From Myxococcus stipitatus (GTDB lineage: Bacteria; Myxococcota; Myxococcia; Myxococcales; Myxococcaceae), in assembly GCF_038561935.1 (NCBI RefSeq), contig NZ_CP102770.1, forward strand, positions 6,448,001 to 6,512,000: DNA of 64,000 bases, read 5' to 3'. A model generated the notes under the pieces. It searched no databases. It was not told the origin of the DNA and saw nothing but the letters and a program-made list of their open reading frames with translations. How positions within the stretch are numbered: position 1 is the first letter of the stretch; every line of letters begins with the position of its first letter. Made by a program: the position numbers and the translations under genes. Of the stretch, positions 1 to 7,897 are shown in pieces.

Positions 1-433
1 GCTCCTGGAAGTACGCCTGCAGCTCCACGACGTCCTGGGGAAACGTATCGGACGTATCCACGTGGCTGCGCCGCAGCGCCATGGCCGTACGGCCATCCGT
101 GCCGGGAGCACGCCCCAGTCCCAGGTCGATGCGCCCGGGATGCAGCGACTCGAGCGTGCCGAACTGCTCGGCGATGACGAGCGGCGAGTGGTTGGGGAGC
201 ATGATGCCCCCTGCGCCCACGCGAATGGTGGAGGTCCCTTGCGCGACATGGCCGATGACCACCGCCGTGGCCGCGCTGGCGATGCCCGTCATGTTGTGGT
301 GCTCGGCGAGCCAGAAGCGCTGGTAGCCCCACCGCTCGACATGTTGAGCCAGGTCCAGCGTCGAGCGCAGAGCCTCCCCCGCGTTGCTGCCCTGGCGGAT
401 GGGAGAGAGGTCGAGAACGGAGAAGGGAATCAT
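1..433 (-). CDS. Luciferase-like (LLM class) flavin-dependent oxidoreductase, partial
   Basis: The reverse strand opens with ATG at 433 and stays open to the window edge, so only about the first 144 residues are present and the C-terminus lies beyond base 1. The translation begins [15 protein letters not shown] and contains [38 protein letters not shown] and [19 protein letters not shown]. These are the standard blocks of the bacterial luciferase superfamily (MsnO8 subfamily): a TIM barrel that uses reduced flavin and O2 for monooxygenation. Substrate cannot be deduced. The gene is divergent from the acetyltransferase at 626, with about 190 bases between them holding promoter space for both. 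Identification of the family is firm; the exact role is unknown. Confidence 0.85.
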   Translation of the reverse strand, partial: MIPFSVLDLSPIRQGSNAGEALRSTLDLAQHVERWGYQRFWLAEHHNMTGIASAATAVVIGHVAQGTSTIRVGAGGIMLPNHSPLVIAEQFGTLESLHPGRIDLGLGRAPGTDGRTAMALRRSHVDTSDTFPQDVVELQAYFQE

Positions 434-625
434 CGGAGGGCCCCGGGGCGCACTCGCGGAACGAAGGACGGGACCGCCCCGTCCCGGGCAGGCATCACCC
501 CCGGCGCTCCTCCGTTAACCAAGGCGACGCGAATGCGCACGGGAAACGCGGCGAGGCACACGACCCCACGGCTGCCCTCTCCCACCGCACGCCTCTCCAT
601 GGAAGACTCTCCGCAGGGGTCCCTC

Positions 626-1399
626 ATGCACGAAGTCAGTCACGCTCGAATGGTGGAGCAGCTCCAGTCGCTGGGGGTCCGCGAGGGCGGCGTGCTCCTG
701 GTCCACACGTCCTTCAAGGCCGTGCGCCCCGTCGAGGGCGGCCCATTGGGGCTCATCGGCGCCTTGCGCGCGGCCCTGGGTCCACGCGGAACCCTGGTCA
801 TGCCCACGATGACCCGCGGAGACACTGTCTTCGACCCGACCTCGACCCCCACCGAGGACATGGGCATCACCGCGGAGCTCTTCTGGCGCCAGCCCGGCGT
901 GACACGAAGCACCCACCCGGGAGGCTCCTTCGCCGCCGAGGGCCCTCACGCCGCGGACATCTGCCGTCCCCAGCCGCTCTCGCCGCCCCACGGCCCCGAC
1001 AGCCCCGTGGGCCGGGTCCACGACCTGGGCGGGCAGATTCTGCTTCTCGGCGTGAGCCACGGAGAGAACACGACCCTCCACCTGGCGGAGGCGCTCGCAC
1101 GCGTGCCCTACTCCGTCTCCCATCCCTGCGTCGTCGAGGTCGACGGTGTCGCGAGCACGGTGATGCTCGCCGAGACGGACCACTGCTGCTCGCGCTTCCC
1201 GCTCGCCGACGGCTGGCTGCGCGCCCGAGACCTCCAACGAGAAGGCACCGTCGGCCACGCCCACGCACGGCTCTGTGACGCGAGGGCGGTGGTGGACGTC
1301 GCCGTGAAGCAGCTCACCGCCGAGCCCCTCACCTTCCTGTGCCCCCAGGACGCCGGCTGCGAGCAATGCGACCAGGCGCGCCTGAGCATCGGCGCGTGA
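626..1399 (+). CDS. AAC(3)-family N-acetyltransferase
   Basis: Predicted acetyl-CoA-dependent N-acetyltransferase of the aminoglycoside 3-N-acetyltransferase (AAC(3)/YokD) fold, 257 residues, which is the usual length. Family marks are LLVHTSFKAV near the N-terminus, LVMPTMT, the THPGGSFAAEG block that contributes to the active site, and LLLGVSHGENTTLHLAE. I chose ATG 626 because AGGGG lies at a good distance upstream; ATG 599 is in frame but has no ribosome site, and the open frame upstream of that is non-coding in style. The family includes antibiotic-resistance enzymes and enzymes acting on secondary metabolites. Nothing nearby tells which, so resistance should not be assumed. C-terminal cysteines (CPQDAGCEQC) are an unusual ending that could bind metal. 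Confidence 0.8.
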   Translation: MHEVSHARMVEQLQSLGVREGGVLLVHTSFKAVRPVEGGPLGLIGALRAALGPRGTLVMPTMTRGDTVFDPTSTPTEDMGITAELFWRQPGVTRSTHPGGSFAAEGPHAADICRPQPLSPPHGPDSPVGRVHDLGGQILLLGVSHGENTTLHLAEALARVPYSVSHPCVVEVDGVASTVMLAETDHCCSRFPLADGWLRARDLQREGTVGHAHARLCDARAVVDVAVKQLTAEPLTFLCPQDAGCEQCDQARLSIGA

Positions 1400-1403
1400 A
1401 GGC

Positions 1404-1736
1404 TCAGTCCTCCTCTTCCAGGTCGCGCTTCAGGCGGGACAGCAGGTTCACCGCCTCGGCCGCATAGGGGGAGATCCACCGGTCGTGGATCTCCTTGAAC
1501 GGCGTGGCGTTGAGGTAGTTCCACCGCACGCGCCCCTCGCGCACGGCGATGACCAGGCCCGCGCGCTCGAGGACCTTGAGGTGCTGCATCACCGTGCACC
1601 GGTCCAGCGTGGCCTCGAAGTGCGCACACAAGTCTCCCGTCGTCCGCGGCGCCGCCTTCAGCAGGTCCAACACCTCCCGCCTCCGTGAGTCCGCGAGCGC
1701 CTTGAAGATGAGGTCGTCCTTCTCCGCCCTCGACAT
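1404..1736 (-). CDS. ArsR-family winged-helix transcriptional regulator
   Basis: A 110-residue DNA-binding repressor. The sequence has IFKALADSRRREVLDLL at the start, then the helix-turn-helix region TTGDLCAHF…CTVMQHLKVLERAGLV and the wing VREGRVRWNYLN, which is the ArsR subfamily usually paired with SRPBCC/AHSA1 proteins. The metal-binding ELCVCDL motif of classical ArsR is absent, so metal sensing is unlikely. It is divergently transcribed from the SRPBCC gene at 1794, and a perfect inverted repeat spans its own start codon, which implies autoregulation. No Shine-Dalgarno sequence precedes the ATG, so the message may be leaderless or have a very short leader. The gene ends a few bases from the stop of the acetyltransferase (convergent). 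Confidence 0.88.
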   Translation of the reverse strand: MSRAEKDDLIFKALADSRRREVLDLLKAAPRTTGDLCAHFEATLDRCTVMQHLKVLERAGLVIAVREGRVRWNYLNATPFKEIHDRWISPYAAEAVNLLSRLKRDLEEED

Positions 1737-1754
1737 GTTATATTTCTATAACAT
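1735..1754. promoter_or_regulatory. Palindromic operator between arsR-type regulator and SRPBCC gene
   Basis: Perfect 8-base inverted repeat with a 4-base centre: ATGTTATA, TTTC, TATAACAT. It is a very AT-rich island in GC-rich DNA, begins inside the start codon of the regulator, and lies about 40 bases before the SRPBCC start. Each arm contains TATAAC, a good match to a -10 hexamer, so a bound dimer would block transcription both ways. Inferred to be the binding site of the adjacent ArsR-family protein. Confidence 0.7.
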
Positions 1755-1793
1755 ATCGTCGAACGAAACCCCACCCCCACGAGGAGCCATTCC

Positions 1794-2234
1794 ATGGAGC
1801 CCAAGTTCCAGGTGCAGTTGAAGATCCAGAAGCCGGTGTCGGAGGTCTTCGACGGCGTCGTGAATCCGCGCAAGCTCAGCGGCTACTTCGTGAAGACGGC
1901 CAGCGCGCCGCTGGTGTCGGGCACCACGGTGAAGTGGAGCTTCACGGAGGCTCCGGACGCGTTCGACGTCGTCGTCCGCGAGGTGACGAAGGACGAGCGC
2001 ATCACCCTGGAGTGGGAGGCCGCGGAGGGCGGCTACAACACCCTCATCGAGATGAACTTCAAGCCCATCGATGCCGGCAACACGCTGGTGCAGATTCGCG
2101 AGTCGGGCTGGAAGCCGGACGAGAAGGGCTTCAAGTCGTCGTACGACAACTGTGGGGGCTGGATGCACATGATGACGTGCCTCAAGGCGTACCTCGAGCA
2201 CGGCATCAACCTGCGCGAGGGCGGCGCCTACTGA
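1794..2234 (+). CDS. SRPBCC / AHSA1-like (START-fold) domain protein
   Basis: A 146-residue single-domain protein of the Bet v1/SRPBCC helix-grip fold. It starts with FQVQLKIQKPVSEVFDGVVNP, has a central WSFTEAPDAFDVVVREV strand pair, and ends with the typical amphipathic helix GGWMHMMTCLKAYLEHG. Proteins of this family bind hydrophobic ligands or co-chaperone Hsp90; bacterial members paired with an ArsR-type repressor are common and mostly uncharacterised. GAGGAG sits at the right distance before ATG 1794. It is controlled from the shared palindrome and runs convergently into rmlC. The ligand is unknown. Confidence 0.85.
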   Translation: MEPKFQVQLKIQKPVSEVFDGVVNPRKLSGYFVKTASAPLVSGTTVKWSFTEAPDAFDVVVREVTKDERITLEWEAAEGGYNTLIEMNFKPIDAGNTLVQIRESGWKPDEKGFKSSYDNCGGWMHMMTCLKAYLEHGINLREGGAY

Positions 2235-2256
2235 GCGGGCGCCACCCGGCGTGTCG

Positions 2257-2802
2257 CTAGAGCGAAGGGAGGACGGGCGCGTCCTTGAGACGCGGGGCGC
2301 GCAGGTCCTTGGGCGACATGAGCGGCTCGGACACCGGCCAGGGAATGCCGAGGTCCGGGTCGTTCCACGCGATGCAGCGCTCCGTCTCCGGCGCGTACAG
2401 CGTGGTGCACTTGTAATGGAAGTCCGCCGACTCGCTCGTCACGCAGAAGCCGTGGGCGAAGCCCGGCGGAATCCACAGCTGGCGGCGGTTCTCCGCGGAC
2501 AGCTCCACCGCCGCCCACTTCCCGAAGGTCGGCGAGCCGCGCCGGACATCCACCGCCACGTCGTACACGCGGCCCGAGAGCACCTGCACCAGCTTCCCCT
2601 GCCCTTGCGGCTCCTGGAAGTGCAGGCCGCGCAGGGTGCCTCGCGACGAGCGCGAGTAGTTGTCCTGGATGAAAGGCCCGGGGATGCCCGCGTCCGCGTA
2701 CCGCTTCGCGTGGAACAGCTCCATGAAGAAGCCCCGGTCATCACCGAAGACCTTGGGCTCCACCAGCAGCAGGTCCGGAATCTCCAACGGCGTCACCTTC
2801 AT
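2257..2802 (-). CDS. rmlC: dTDP-4-dehydrorhamnose 3,5-epimerase (RmlC)
   Basis: Third enzyme of dTDP-L-rhamnose synthesis: epimerises C3 and C5 of dTDP-4-keto-6-deoxy-glucose in the cytoplasm. 181 residues, the family length. Visible marks are [35 protein letters not shown] (containing the conserved substrate-binding Arg and the active-site His), and [11 protein letters not shown]. The start is the ATG that overlaps the rmlA stop by four bases (ATGA), implying translational coupling; the open frame extends upstream but only as an out-of-frame shadow of rmlA. It is the last gene of the rmlB-D-A-C run and serves the O-antigen genes that follow. Confidence 0.95.
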   Translation of the reverse strand: MKVTPLEIPDLLLVEPKVFGDDRGFFMELFHAKRYADAGIPGPFIQDNYSRSSRGTLRGLHFQEPQGQGKLVQVLSGRVYDVAVDVRRGSPTFGKWAAVELSAENRRQLWIPPGFAHGFCVTSESADFHYKCTTLYAPETERCIAWNDPDLGIPWPVSEPLMSPKDLRAPRLKDAPVLPSL

Positions 2803-3680
2803 GACACCGCGCCCCGGTTCTCCGCGACGGCCAGCAGGTACTGCCCGTACTCGTTCTTCCGCATCGGCTCCGCCAGAGCCGTCAGCTGCTTCGCGTCGAT
2901 GTAGCCCATCCGGTACGCAATCTCCTCGGGACACGCCACCTTGAGCCCCTGGCGGCGTTCGATGATTTCGATGAAGTTCGAGGCCTCCATCAGCGAGCTG
3001 TGGGTCCCCGTGTCCAGCCACGCATAGCCCCTGCCCATCAGCTCCACGTCGAGCTGGCCCCGGCGCAGGTACTCCGCGTTGACGTCGGTGATCTCCAGCT
3101 CGCCGCGAGGGCTCGGCTTGAGCGCGGCGGCGATGTCGAGCACTTGGTTGTCGTAGAAGTACAGCCCCGTGACGGCGTAGTTCGACTTGGGCTTGAGCGG
3201 CTTCTCTTCCAGGCTCACCGCCCGGTTGTTCGCGTCCAGCTCCACCACGCCGTAGCGCTCCGGGTCCTTCACGTAGTAGCCGAACACGGTGGCGCCCGAC
3301 GTGCGCTTCGCCGCGTTGCGCACGCGCTGGCTCAGTCCATGGCCGTAGAAGATGTTGTCCCCCAGGATGAGTGACACGGGGGACGTGCCCACGAAGTCGC
3401 GGCCGATGACGAACGCCTGCGCCAGGCCCTCCGGCCGGGGCTGCTCCGCGTACTCGAAGCGCATGCCCCACTGCTCGCCACGGCCCAGCAGCTCGCGGAA
3501 GCGAGGCAGGTCCTGCGGCGTGGAGATGATGAGCACCTCGCGAATGCCCGCCAGCATCAGCGTGCTGAGCGGGTAGTAGATCATCGGCTTGTCGTGCACG
3601 GGCAGCAGCTGCTTGCTGACCACGCGAGTCAGGGGATACAGCCGGGTCCCCGAGCCCCCTGCGAGGATGATGCCCTTCAT
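2799..3680 (-). CDS. rmlA: Glucose-1-phosphate thymidylyltransferase (RmlA)
   Basis: First step of dTDP-L-rhamnose synthesis: glucose-1-phosphate plus dTTP gives dTDP-glucose. The nucleotide-binding signature [15 protein letters not shown] is at the N-terminus, followed by [18 protein letters not shown] and the metal-site region [12 protein letters not shown]; 293 residues is standard. I start at ATG 3680, which has GAGG five bases upstream and gives the canonical MKGIILAGG start; a GTG at 3686 adds two residues and cannot be excluded. It follows rmlD by 15 bases and overlaps rmlC, so it is in one operon. Confidence 0.95.
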   Translation of the reverse strand: MKGIILAGGSGTRLYPLTRVVSKQLLPVHDKPMIYYPLSTLMLAGIREVLIISTPQDLPRFRELLGRGEQWGMRFEYAEQPRPEGLAQAFVIGRDFVGTSPVSLILGDNIFYGHGLSQRVRNAAKRTSGATVFGYYVKDPERYGVVELDANNRAVSLEEKPLKPKSNYAVTGLYFYDNQVLDIAAALKPSPRGELEITDVNAEYLRRGQLDVELMGRGYAWLDTGTHSSLMEASNFIEIIERRQGLKVACPEEIAYRMGYIDAKQLTALAEPMRKNEYGQYLLAVAENRGAVS

Positions 3681-3695
3681 ATCCACCTCTCGAAG

Positions 3696-4598
3696 TCAGG
3701 TTCCTCGCGCGGCCTTCCAGCTCGCGTGGAAACGGGAGAGCGACGTGGCCAGGTCCAGCGGCTTCTCGGCCAGCTCCGCGCGGGCCTTGTCCGTCTTGAG
3801 CCCGCTCTTCAGCGGCCGAGGACTGGGCAGCTTCAGGTCCGCCATGCGCGTGGGGATGACGAGCCCCGCGTCGAACCCGAACACCTCACACAGCGCCCGT
3901 CCGAAGGCCACGCGGTCCATCACCTCGCCGCCGCAGGTGTTCCACACCCCGCCGAGCTTGCGCTCGCCCAGCTCCACCAACATCCCCGCGACGTTGTCCG
4001 CGAGCGAGGGCGAGACAATCTGGTCGTCGAACAGCCGCACCGACTGCCCCTTCTCCAGGTTCGTCACCAGCCACGCGCCGAAGTTGAGCCGCCCCTCCAC
4101 CGGGGGCCACCCGTACACCACCGCCGTCCGGGCGATGGCGGAGCCCGGCGCGAGCACCCGCACCGCCTGCTCCGCCATGTGCTTCGTCAGCGCATAGGCG
4201 CCGCGCGGGTTGGGCACGGACGCTTCGTCGTACGGGCCCGCGTCACCATCGAAGACGTAGTCGGTGGACACATGGACCAGGTGGGCCCCCGCTGTCCGCG
4301 CGCCTCGCGCCACCGCCGCCGTCGCCTGCACGTTGGCCGCATACGCCGCCTCCACGTTCTTCTCGCAGGCGTCCACCTCCGTCATGGAGGCGCAGTGGAT
4401 GACGACGTCCGGGGCCGCCGTGGACAGCGCCTCGGCGACCTCCGCGTCGCGAGTGAGGTCCACGGAGACGTAGCCGTACGAGCCCCCCGTGCGCCGAGGC
4501 CCTCGCCCCAGGCCGACGACGGTGTGGCCCCGCGTCTCCAGCAGCGCGCAGGCGCGGCTGCCCACCAGGCCATTCGAGCCCGTGACGAGGAAGCGCAT
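3696..4598 (-). CDS. rmlD: dTDP-4-dehydrorhamnose reductase (RmlD)
   Basis: Last enzyme of dTDP-L-rhamnose synthesis, an extended short-chain dehydrogenase reducing the 4-keto sugar with NAD(P)H. The Rossmann motif VTGSNGLVGSRACALL opens the protein and the catalytic YALTKHMAEQ (YxxxK) is in the middle, with STDYVFDGDAGPYDE upstream of it. At 300 residues it is normal length. It starts one base after the rmlB stop and ends 15 bases before rmlA, so the four rml genes are a single transcription unit in the order B-D-A-C. Confidence 0.92.
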   Translation of the reverse strand: MRFLVTGSNGLVGSRACALLETRGHTVVGLGRGPRRTGGSYGYVSVDLTRDAEVAEALSTAAPDVVIHCASMTEVDACEKNVEAAYAANVQATAAVARGARTAGAHLVHVSTDYVFDGDAGPYDEASVPNPRGAYALTKHMAEQAVRVLAPGSAIARTAVVYGWPPVEGRLNFGAWLVTNLEKGQSVRLFDDQIVSPSLADNVAGMLVELGERKLGGVWNTCGGEVMDRVAFGRALCEVFGFDAGLVIPTRMADLKLPSPRPLKSGLKTDKARAELAEKPLDLATSLSRFHASWKAARGT

Positions 4599-4599
4599 G

Positions 4600-5625
4600 T
4601 CAGGCCTTCCCCTGGAGGCGGTGGCGGTACTGCGTCTCGAAGTATTGCCGGTACGCGCCGCTCATCACGCGCTCCCACCACGCGGGGTGGTCCAAGTACC
4701 AGCGCACCGTCTCCGCCAGCCCCTGCTCGAAGGTGTGCGCGGGCGTCCACCCCAGCTCCGCGCGAATCTTCGACGGGTCGATGGCGTAGCGCCGGTCATG
4801 CCCCGGCCGGTCCTTCACGTACTGGATGAGCGACTCGGGCTTGCCCACGAGGCCGAGAATCGCCTTCACGATGTCGATGTTGCGGCGCTCCGCCCCACCG
4901 CCGATGTTGTACACCTCGCCCGCGCGGCCCTTCTCCAGCGCGAGCAGCAGCGCCTGGCAGTGGTCCTCCACGTGCAGCCAGTCGCGCACGTTGGCCCCGT
5001 CGCCGTACACCGGCAGCGGCCTGTCGTGCAGCGCGTTGACCACCATGAGGGGAATCAACTTCTCCGGGAACTGGTAGCGGCCGTAGTTGTTCGAGCAGCG
5101 CGTCACCACCACGTCCATGCCGAAGGTGTGGTGGTAGGCGAGCGCGACCAGGTCGGAGCTCGTCTTGCTGGCCGAGTACGGGCTGGAGGGCTTGAGCGGA
5201 GAGGACTCGGTGAAGGCGCCCGTGGGGCCCAGCGAGCCGTACACCTCATCGGTGGACACCATCACGAAGCGCTTCACGCCCCGCGCGCGGCTGGCCTCCA
5301 GGAGGCGCTGGGTGCCCAGCACGTTGGTGGTGACGAAGACCTCGGGCCCGAGGATGGAGCGGTCCACGTGGCTCTCGGCCGCCAGGTGCAGCACGGTGTC
5401 GATGGCGTGCACCGACATCAGGTGCTCGACGAGCTCGCGGTTGCCGATGTCGCCCCGGACGAACACGTGGCGCGGGTCGCCCTCCAGGTCCGACAGGTTC
5501 TCGAGGTTGCCCGCATACGTGAGCTGGTCGAGGTTGACGACCGTCCAGTCGGGTCGCTCGCGTCGCAGGTACCTCACGAGGTTGGAGCCAATGAAGCCAC
5601 ACCCTCCTGTCACCAATACGTTCAT
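4600..5625 (-). CDS. rmlB: dTDP-glucose 4,6-dehydratase (RmlB)
   Basis: Second step of dTDP-L-rhamnose synthesis: NAD-dependent removal of water from dTDP-glucose. The NAD motif VTGGCGFIGSNLVRYL is at the N-terminus, LHLAAESHVDRSI and STDEVYGSLG follow, the catalytic YSASKTSSDL (YxxxK) is present, and RCSNNYGRYQFPEKLIPL is diagnostic of the dTDP-sugar subgroup. I set the start at ATG 5625 (MNVLVTGG), 341 residues, because it is the family start; the frame is open a further 21 codons. First gene of the rml operon, with about 120 bases of divergent promoter space to the glycosyltransferase at 5746. Confidence 0.94.
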   Translation of the reverse strand: MNVLVTGGCGFIGSNLVRYLRRERPDWTVVNLDQLTYAGNLENLSDLEGDPRHVFVRGDIGNRELVEHLMSVHAIDTVLHLAAESHVDRSILGPEVFVTTNVLGTQRLLEASRARGVKRFVMVSTDEVYGSLGPTGAFTESSPLKPSSPYSASKTSSDLVALAYHHTFGMDVVVTRCSNNYGRYQFPEKLIPLMVVNALHDRPLPVYGDGANVRDWLHVEDHCQALLLALEKGRAGEVYNIGGGAERRNIDIVKAILGLVGKPESLIQYVKDRPGHDRRYAIDPSKIRAELGWTPAHTFEQGLAETVRWYLDHPAWWERVMSGAYRQYFETQYRHRLQGKA

Positions 5626-5745
5626 GTGTCGCGGGCCTCGAGAGCTCGGAGAGTGTGCCTGCGTATCGGAGGGGGTGGCGACGGTCAAGGCGCTCGGGAT
5701 GCCCGCGCTTGTGTACGCCCCCCCGCGGCGCTAAGGGAGCCGGGC

Positions 5746-7359
5746 GTGAAAGAGAGCCACCGCAGCCCCTCGACGTCGACTCCCCGGGAAGTCCACCAGC
5801 TCGTGCCACGGCTCGCGTGGGGAGACGGGGTGGGCAACCAGGCGCGCTACCTCCAGGGCCTCCTGCGCGGCTGGGGTTACACCTCCGACATCTTCGCCGA
5901 GGACTGGGATGACGCGTGCAAGGACCAGGTCCGGCACGTGCGCGAGTACGAGAAGCAAGCTCGCCCGGACACCGTGCTCCTCATCCAGCACAGCTTCCAG
6001 TCGCGGCTCGTGCCACTCATCGCTCGAGTGCCTGGCCGCAAGGCCATCATCTACCAGAACGTGACGCCCGCCCGGCTGTTCGAGGGGTTCGAGCGCAAGG
6101 TGGCCGCCGCGTGCGACGCGGCCCGGGATGAGCTGCTGGAGCTGCGGCCACACGTCGAGCGGGCCTTCACCTATTCGAGGTTCAGCGCCGAGGAGCTGGT
6201 GGCCGCGGGCTATCGCTCCGTGGTGACGATGCCCTTCGCCATCGACTGGACCGCGTTCGACACGCCGCCGGACTCCGCGCTCCAGGCGGAGCTGAGCGAC
6301 GGCTACTCCAACATCCTCTTCGTGGGCCGAGCGGTTCCCAGCAAGAAGGTGGATGACGTGCTGCGCGTCTTCGCCGCGTACCAGCGTCTCTACCAGCCGC
6401 GCAGCCGGCTCATCATCGCGGGCTATCTCCACCGGGACAGCGCCTACGGCGCGTACCTGCACGGGCTCAAGGACGTCCTGGGCATCGAGCGCGTCGTGTT
6501 CATGGGCCGGGTGAGTCCCGCGCAGCTCTCCGCGTGCTTCGCGACGGCGTCGGCCTATCTCTCCATGAGCCGGCACGAGGGCTTCGGCGTGCCGCTGTTG
6601 GAGGGCATGTACCGCAACGTGCCCGTCGTGGCCTACGGCGCGGCGGCGGTCCCGGAGACGATGGGTGGCGCGGGCCTCACCACGCTGTCGGATGATCCCA
6701 CCGAGGTCGCGCAGCTGCTCGCCGTGCTGGACCGCAACCCCGCGCTGCGGGCGCAGGTGCTCGAGTCGCAGCGGGCCCGGCTGGGGGCGCTGTCGCAGGA
6801 GTTCGTCGCGGAGCAGGTGCGCGCGGCGCTGGATGACCTGCTGTCTTCCCGCCCCAGCGAGGTCGCCTCTTCGACGCCATCCGCCACCGTGGAGCTGGTG
6901 TGCCCCGGCTACACGATGCATCCCGAGGCGGAGGCGTCCCGGCTGACGCGGCGGCTGGCGGAGCGGATACCGGGCGCGCGTGTGCTGGCGCTGAGGCCGC
7001 GCGGCGAAGCGGCGTCGATGGAGCTGCGCGAGCAGCAGGTGGAGGGAGTGCCCGTGTGGCACTTCACGCCGGACCAGCCTTCGAGCCGGCTGAGCGACGT
7101 CCTTCCGGGCTCGTCGTCGCTGGAGACGGCGGTGCGAGTGTCGTCGGCGCCGGTGGTGCTGGTGGGGGTGGACACGCTCAGCGCGCAGGCGCTGCTGCCC
7201 TATCTGGGTGCGAGAGCGTGGGGTGTGCAGGTGGCGGGACAGCCCACCACGGCCCTGGAGTCCGCGCGGAGTCACCTGCGGGACCGCCTGGTGATGATGG
7301 GGTCCTCGGGCTCCGAGGCGGCCATCACGACGTTGTTGGAGGGGTTGCGTGCGCGCTGA
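5746..7359 (+). CDS. Glycosyltransferase, GT4 family (LPS/O-antigen)
   Basis: A 537-residue cytoplasmic glycosyltransferase of the GT-B fold. The N-terminal acceptor half contains WGDGVGNQARYLQGLLRGWG; the C-terminal nucleotide-sugar half shows NILFVGRAVPSKKVDDVL and then HEGFGVPLLEGM, the E-x7-E motif of GT4 retaining enzymes, followed by VVAYGAAAVPET. A further ~170 residues after the catalytic domain (from about 370) are not typical of the family and I do not recognise them. Start GTG 5746 is chosen for AAGGGAG six bases upstream; the frame is open far upstream but that part is a shadow of rmlB on the other strand. Divergent from rmlB, overlapping the next gene by 11 bases. Sugar specificity unknown; rhamnose is plausible from context. 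Confidence 0.85.
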   Translation: MKESHRSPSTSTPREVHQLVPRLAWGDGVGNQARYLQGLLRGWGYTSDIFAEDWDDACKDQVRHVREYEKQARPDTVLLIQHSFQSRLVPLIARVPGRKAIIYQNVTPARLFEGFERKVAAACDAARDELLELRPHVERAFTYSRFSAEELVAAGYRSVVTMPFAIDWTAFDTPPDSALQAELSDGYSNILFVGRAVPSKKVDDVLRVFAAYQRLYQPRSRLIIAGYLHRDSAYGAYLHGLKDVLGIERVVFMGRVSPAQLSACFATASAYLSMSRHEGFGVPLLEGMYRNVPVVAYGAAAVPETMGGAGLTTLSDDPTEVAQLLAVLDRNPALRAQVLESQRARLGALSQEFVAEQVRAALDDLLSSRPSEVASSTPSATVELVCPGYTMHPEAEASRLTRRLAERIPGARVLALRPRGEAASMELREQQVEGVPVWHFTPDQPSSRLSDVLPGSSSLETAVRVSSAPVVLVGVDTLSAQALLPYLGARAWGVQVAGQPTTALESARSHLRDRLVMMGSSGSEAAITTLLEGLRAR

Positions 7360-7897
7360 GGACCTGCTGACCGATGCCCCCTCGGCCGAAGCCGTGGCGA
7401 GGGAAACCCAGAAGCTGCCGGAGGCCTCCACCGAGGCGAAGGAGGCCCTGCGCCGCGCGCTGGAGTCCTCGACGCGGCAAGCGACTCCCGCGCCCTGGCC
7501 CACGCTGCTCCTGGAGGCGCGAGGGAAGATGGACAGCCGCTATGCCGGGCCGGTGACGTCACACCGAGGCGGCGTCTCGGGGCCCGCGCTGGTGCTCGCG
7601 AAGCGTGCGTTCCGGCTCCTCTTCCAGCCGTTCATCAACGAGGCGCTGCGCAAGCAGGTCGAGTTCAACGAGTCCATCCTCGATGCCCTCGCCACGATTC
7701 ACGACGTGCAGCGCGAGCACGCGCGGACGCAGGCCACCTGGCGACAGGAGGTCGAGCGGAGGCTCGCGCGCATCGAGGAAGCAGCCCGGGCGGGCACGGC
7801 CACGGCCCAGGAGCCCGCTGGAGCGAATGACACTCCGCCCGAGCCCTCACGAGGGCCCGGTGGAGGAAACACCCGACGCCGCTCGGGCCGACGCTAG
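7349..7897 (+). CDS. Small protein carrying the 'SHR…KR…FN' module shared with WbgA N-terminus
   Basis: A 182-residue protein with no catalytic domain that I recognise. It starts at GTG inside the end of the glycosyltransferase (11-base overlap). Residues 71–117 (SHRGG, then AKRAF, then LRKQVEFNESILDAL) closely match degenerate blocks in the N-terminal region of the large glycosyltransferase at 12432–16268. From memory such SHR/KR/FN segments are common, usually unannotated, in LPS glycosyltransferases and methyltransferases, where an amphipathic helix could touch the membrane. Residues 115–150 look like a coiled coil (VQREHARTQATWRQEVERRL). The tail is low-complexity and ends with GGNTRRRSGRR. 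It may be an accessory or scaffold for the O-antigen enzymes. Its stop codon interlocks with that of the convergent gene at the sequence CTAG. Confidence 0.6.
   Translation: MRAEDLLTDAPSAEAVARETQKLPEASTEAKEALRRALESSTRQATPAPWPTLLLEARGKMDSRYAGPVTSHRGGVSGPALVLAKRAFRLLFQPFINEALRKQVEFNESILDALATIHDVQREHARTQATWRQEVERRLARIEEAARAGTATAQEPAGANDTPPEPSRGPGGGNTRRRSGRR

Noticed and set aside
62-598. A ~180-residue upstream extension of the AAC(3)-family acetyltransferase
   Set aside because: The frame overlaps the real luciferase-like gene on the other strand and adds low-complexity residues absent from the family.
4489-5745. An N-terminal extension of ~420 residues on the glycosyltransferase at 5746
   Set aside because: It lies wholly opposite rmlB, has no ribosome site at its first start and no similarity to glycosyltransferases; the GTG at 5746 has a good AAGGGAG.
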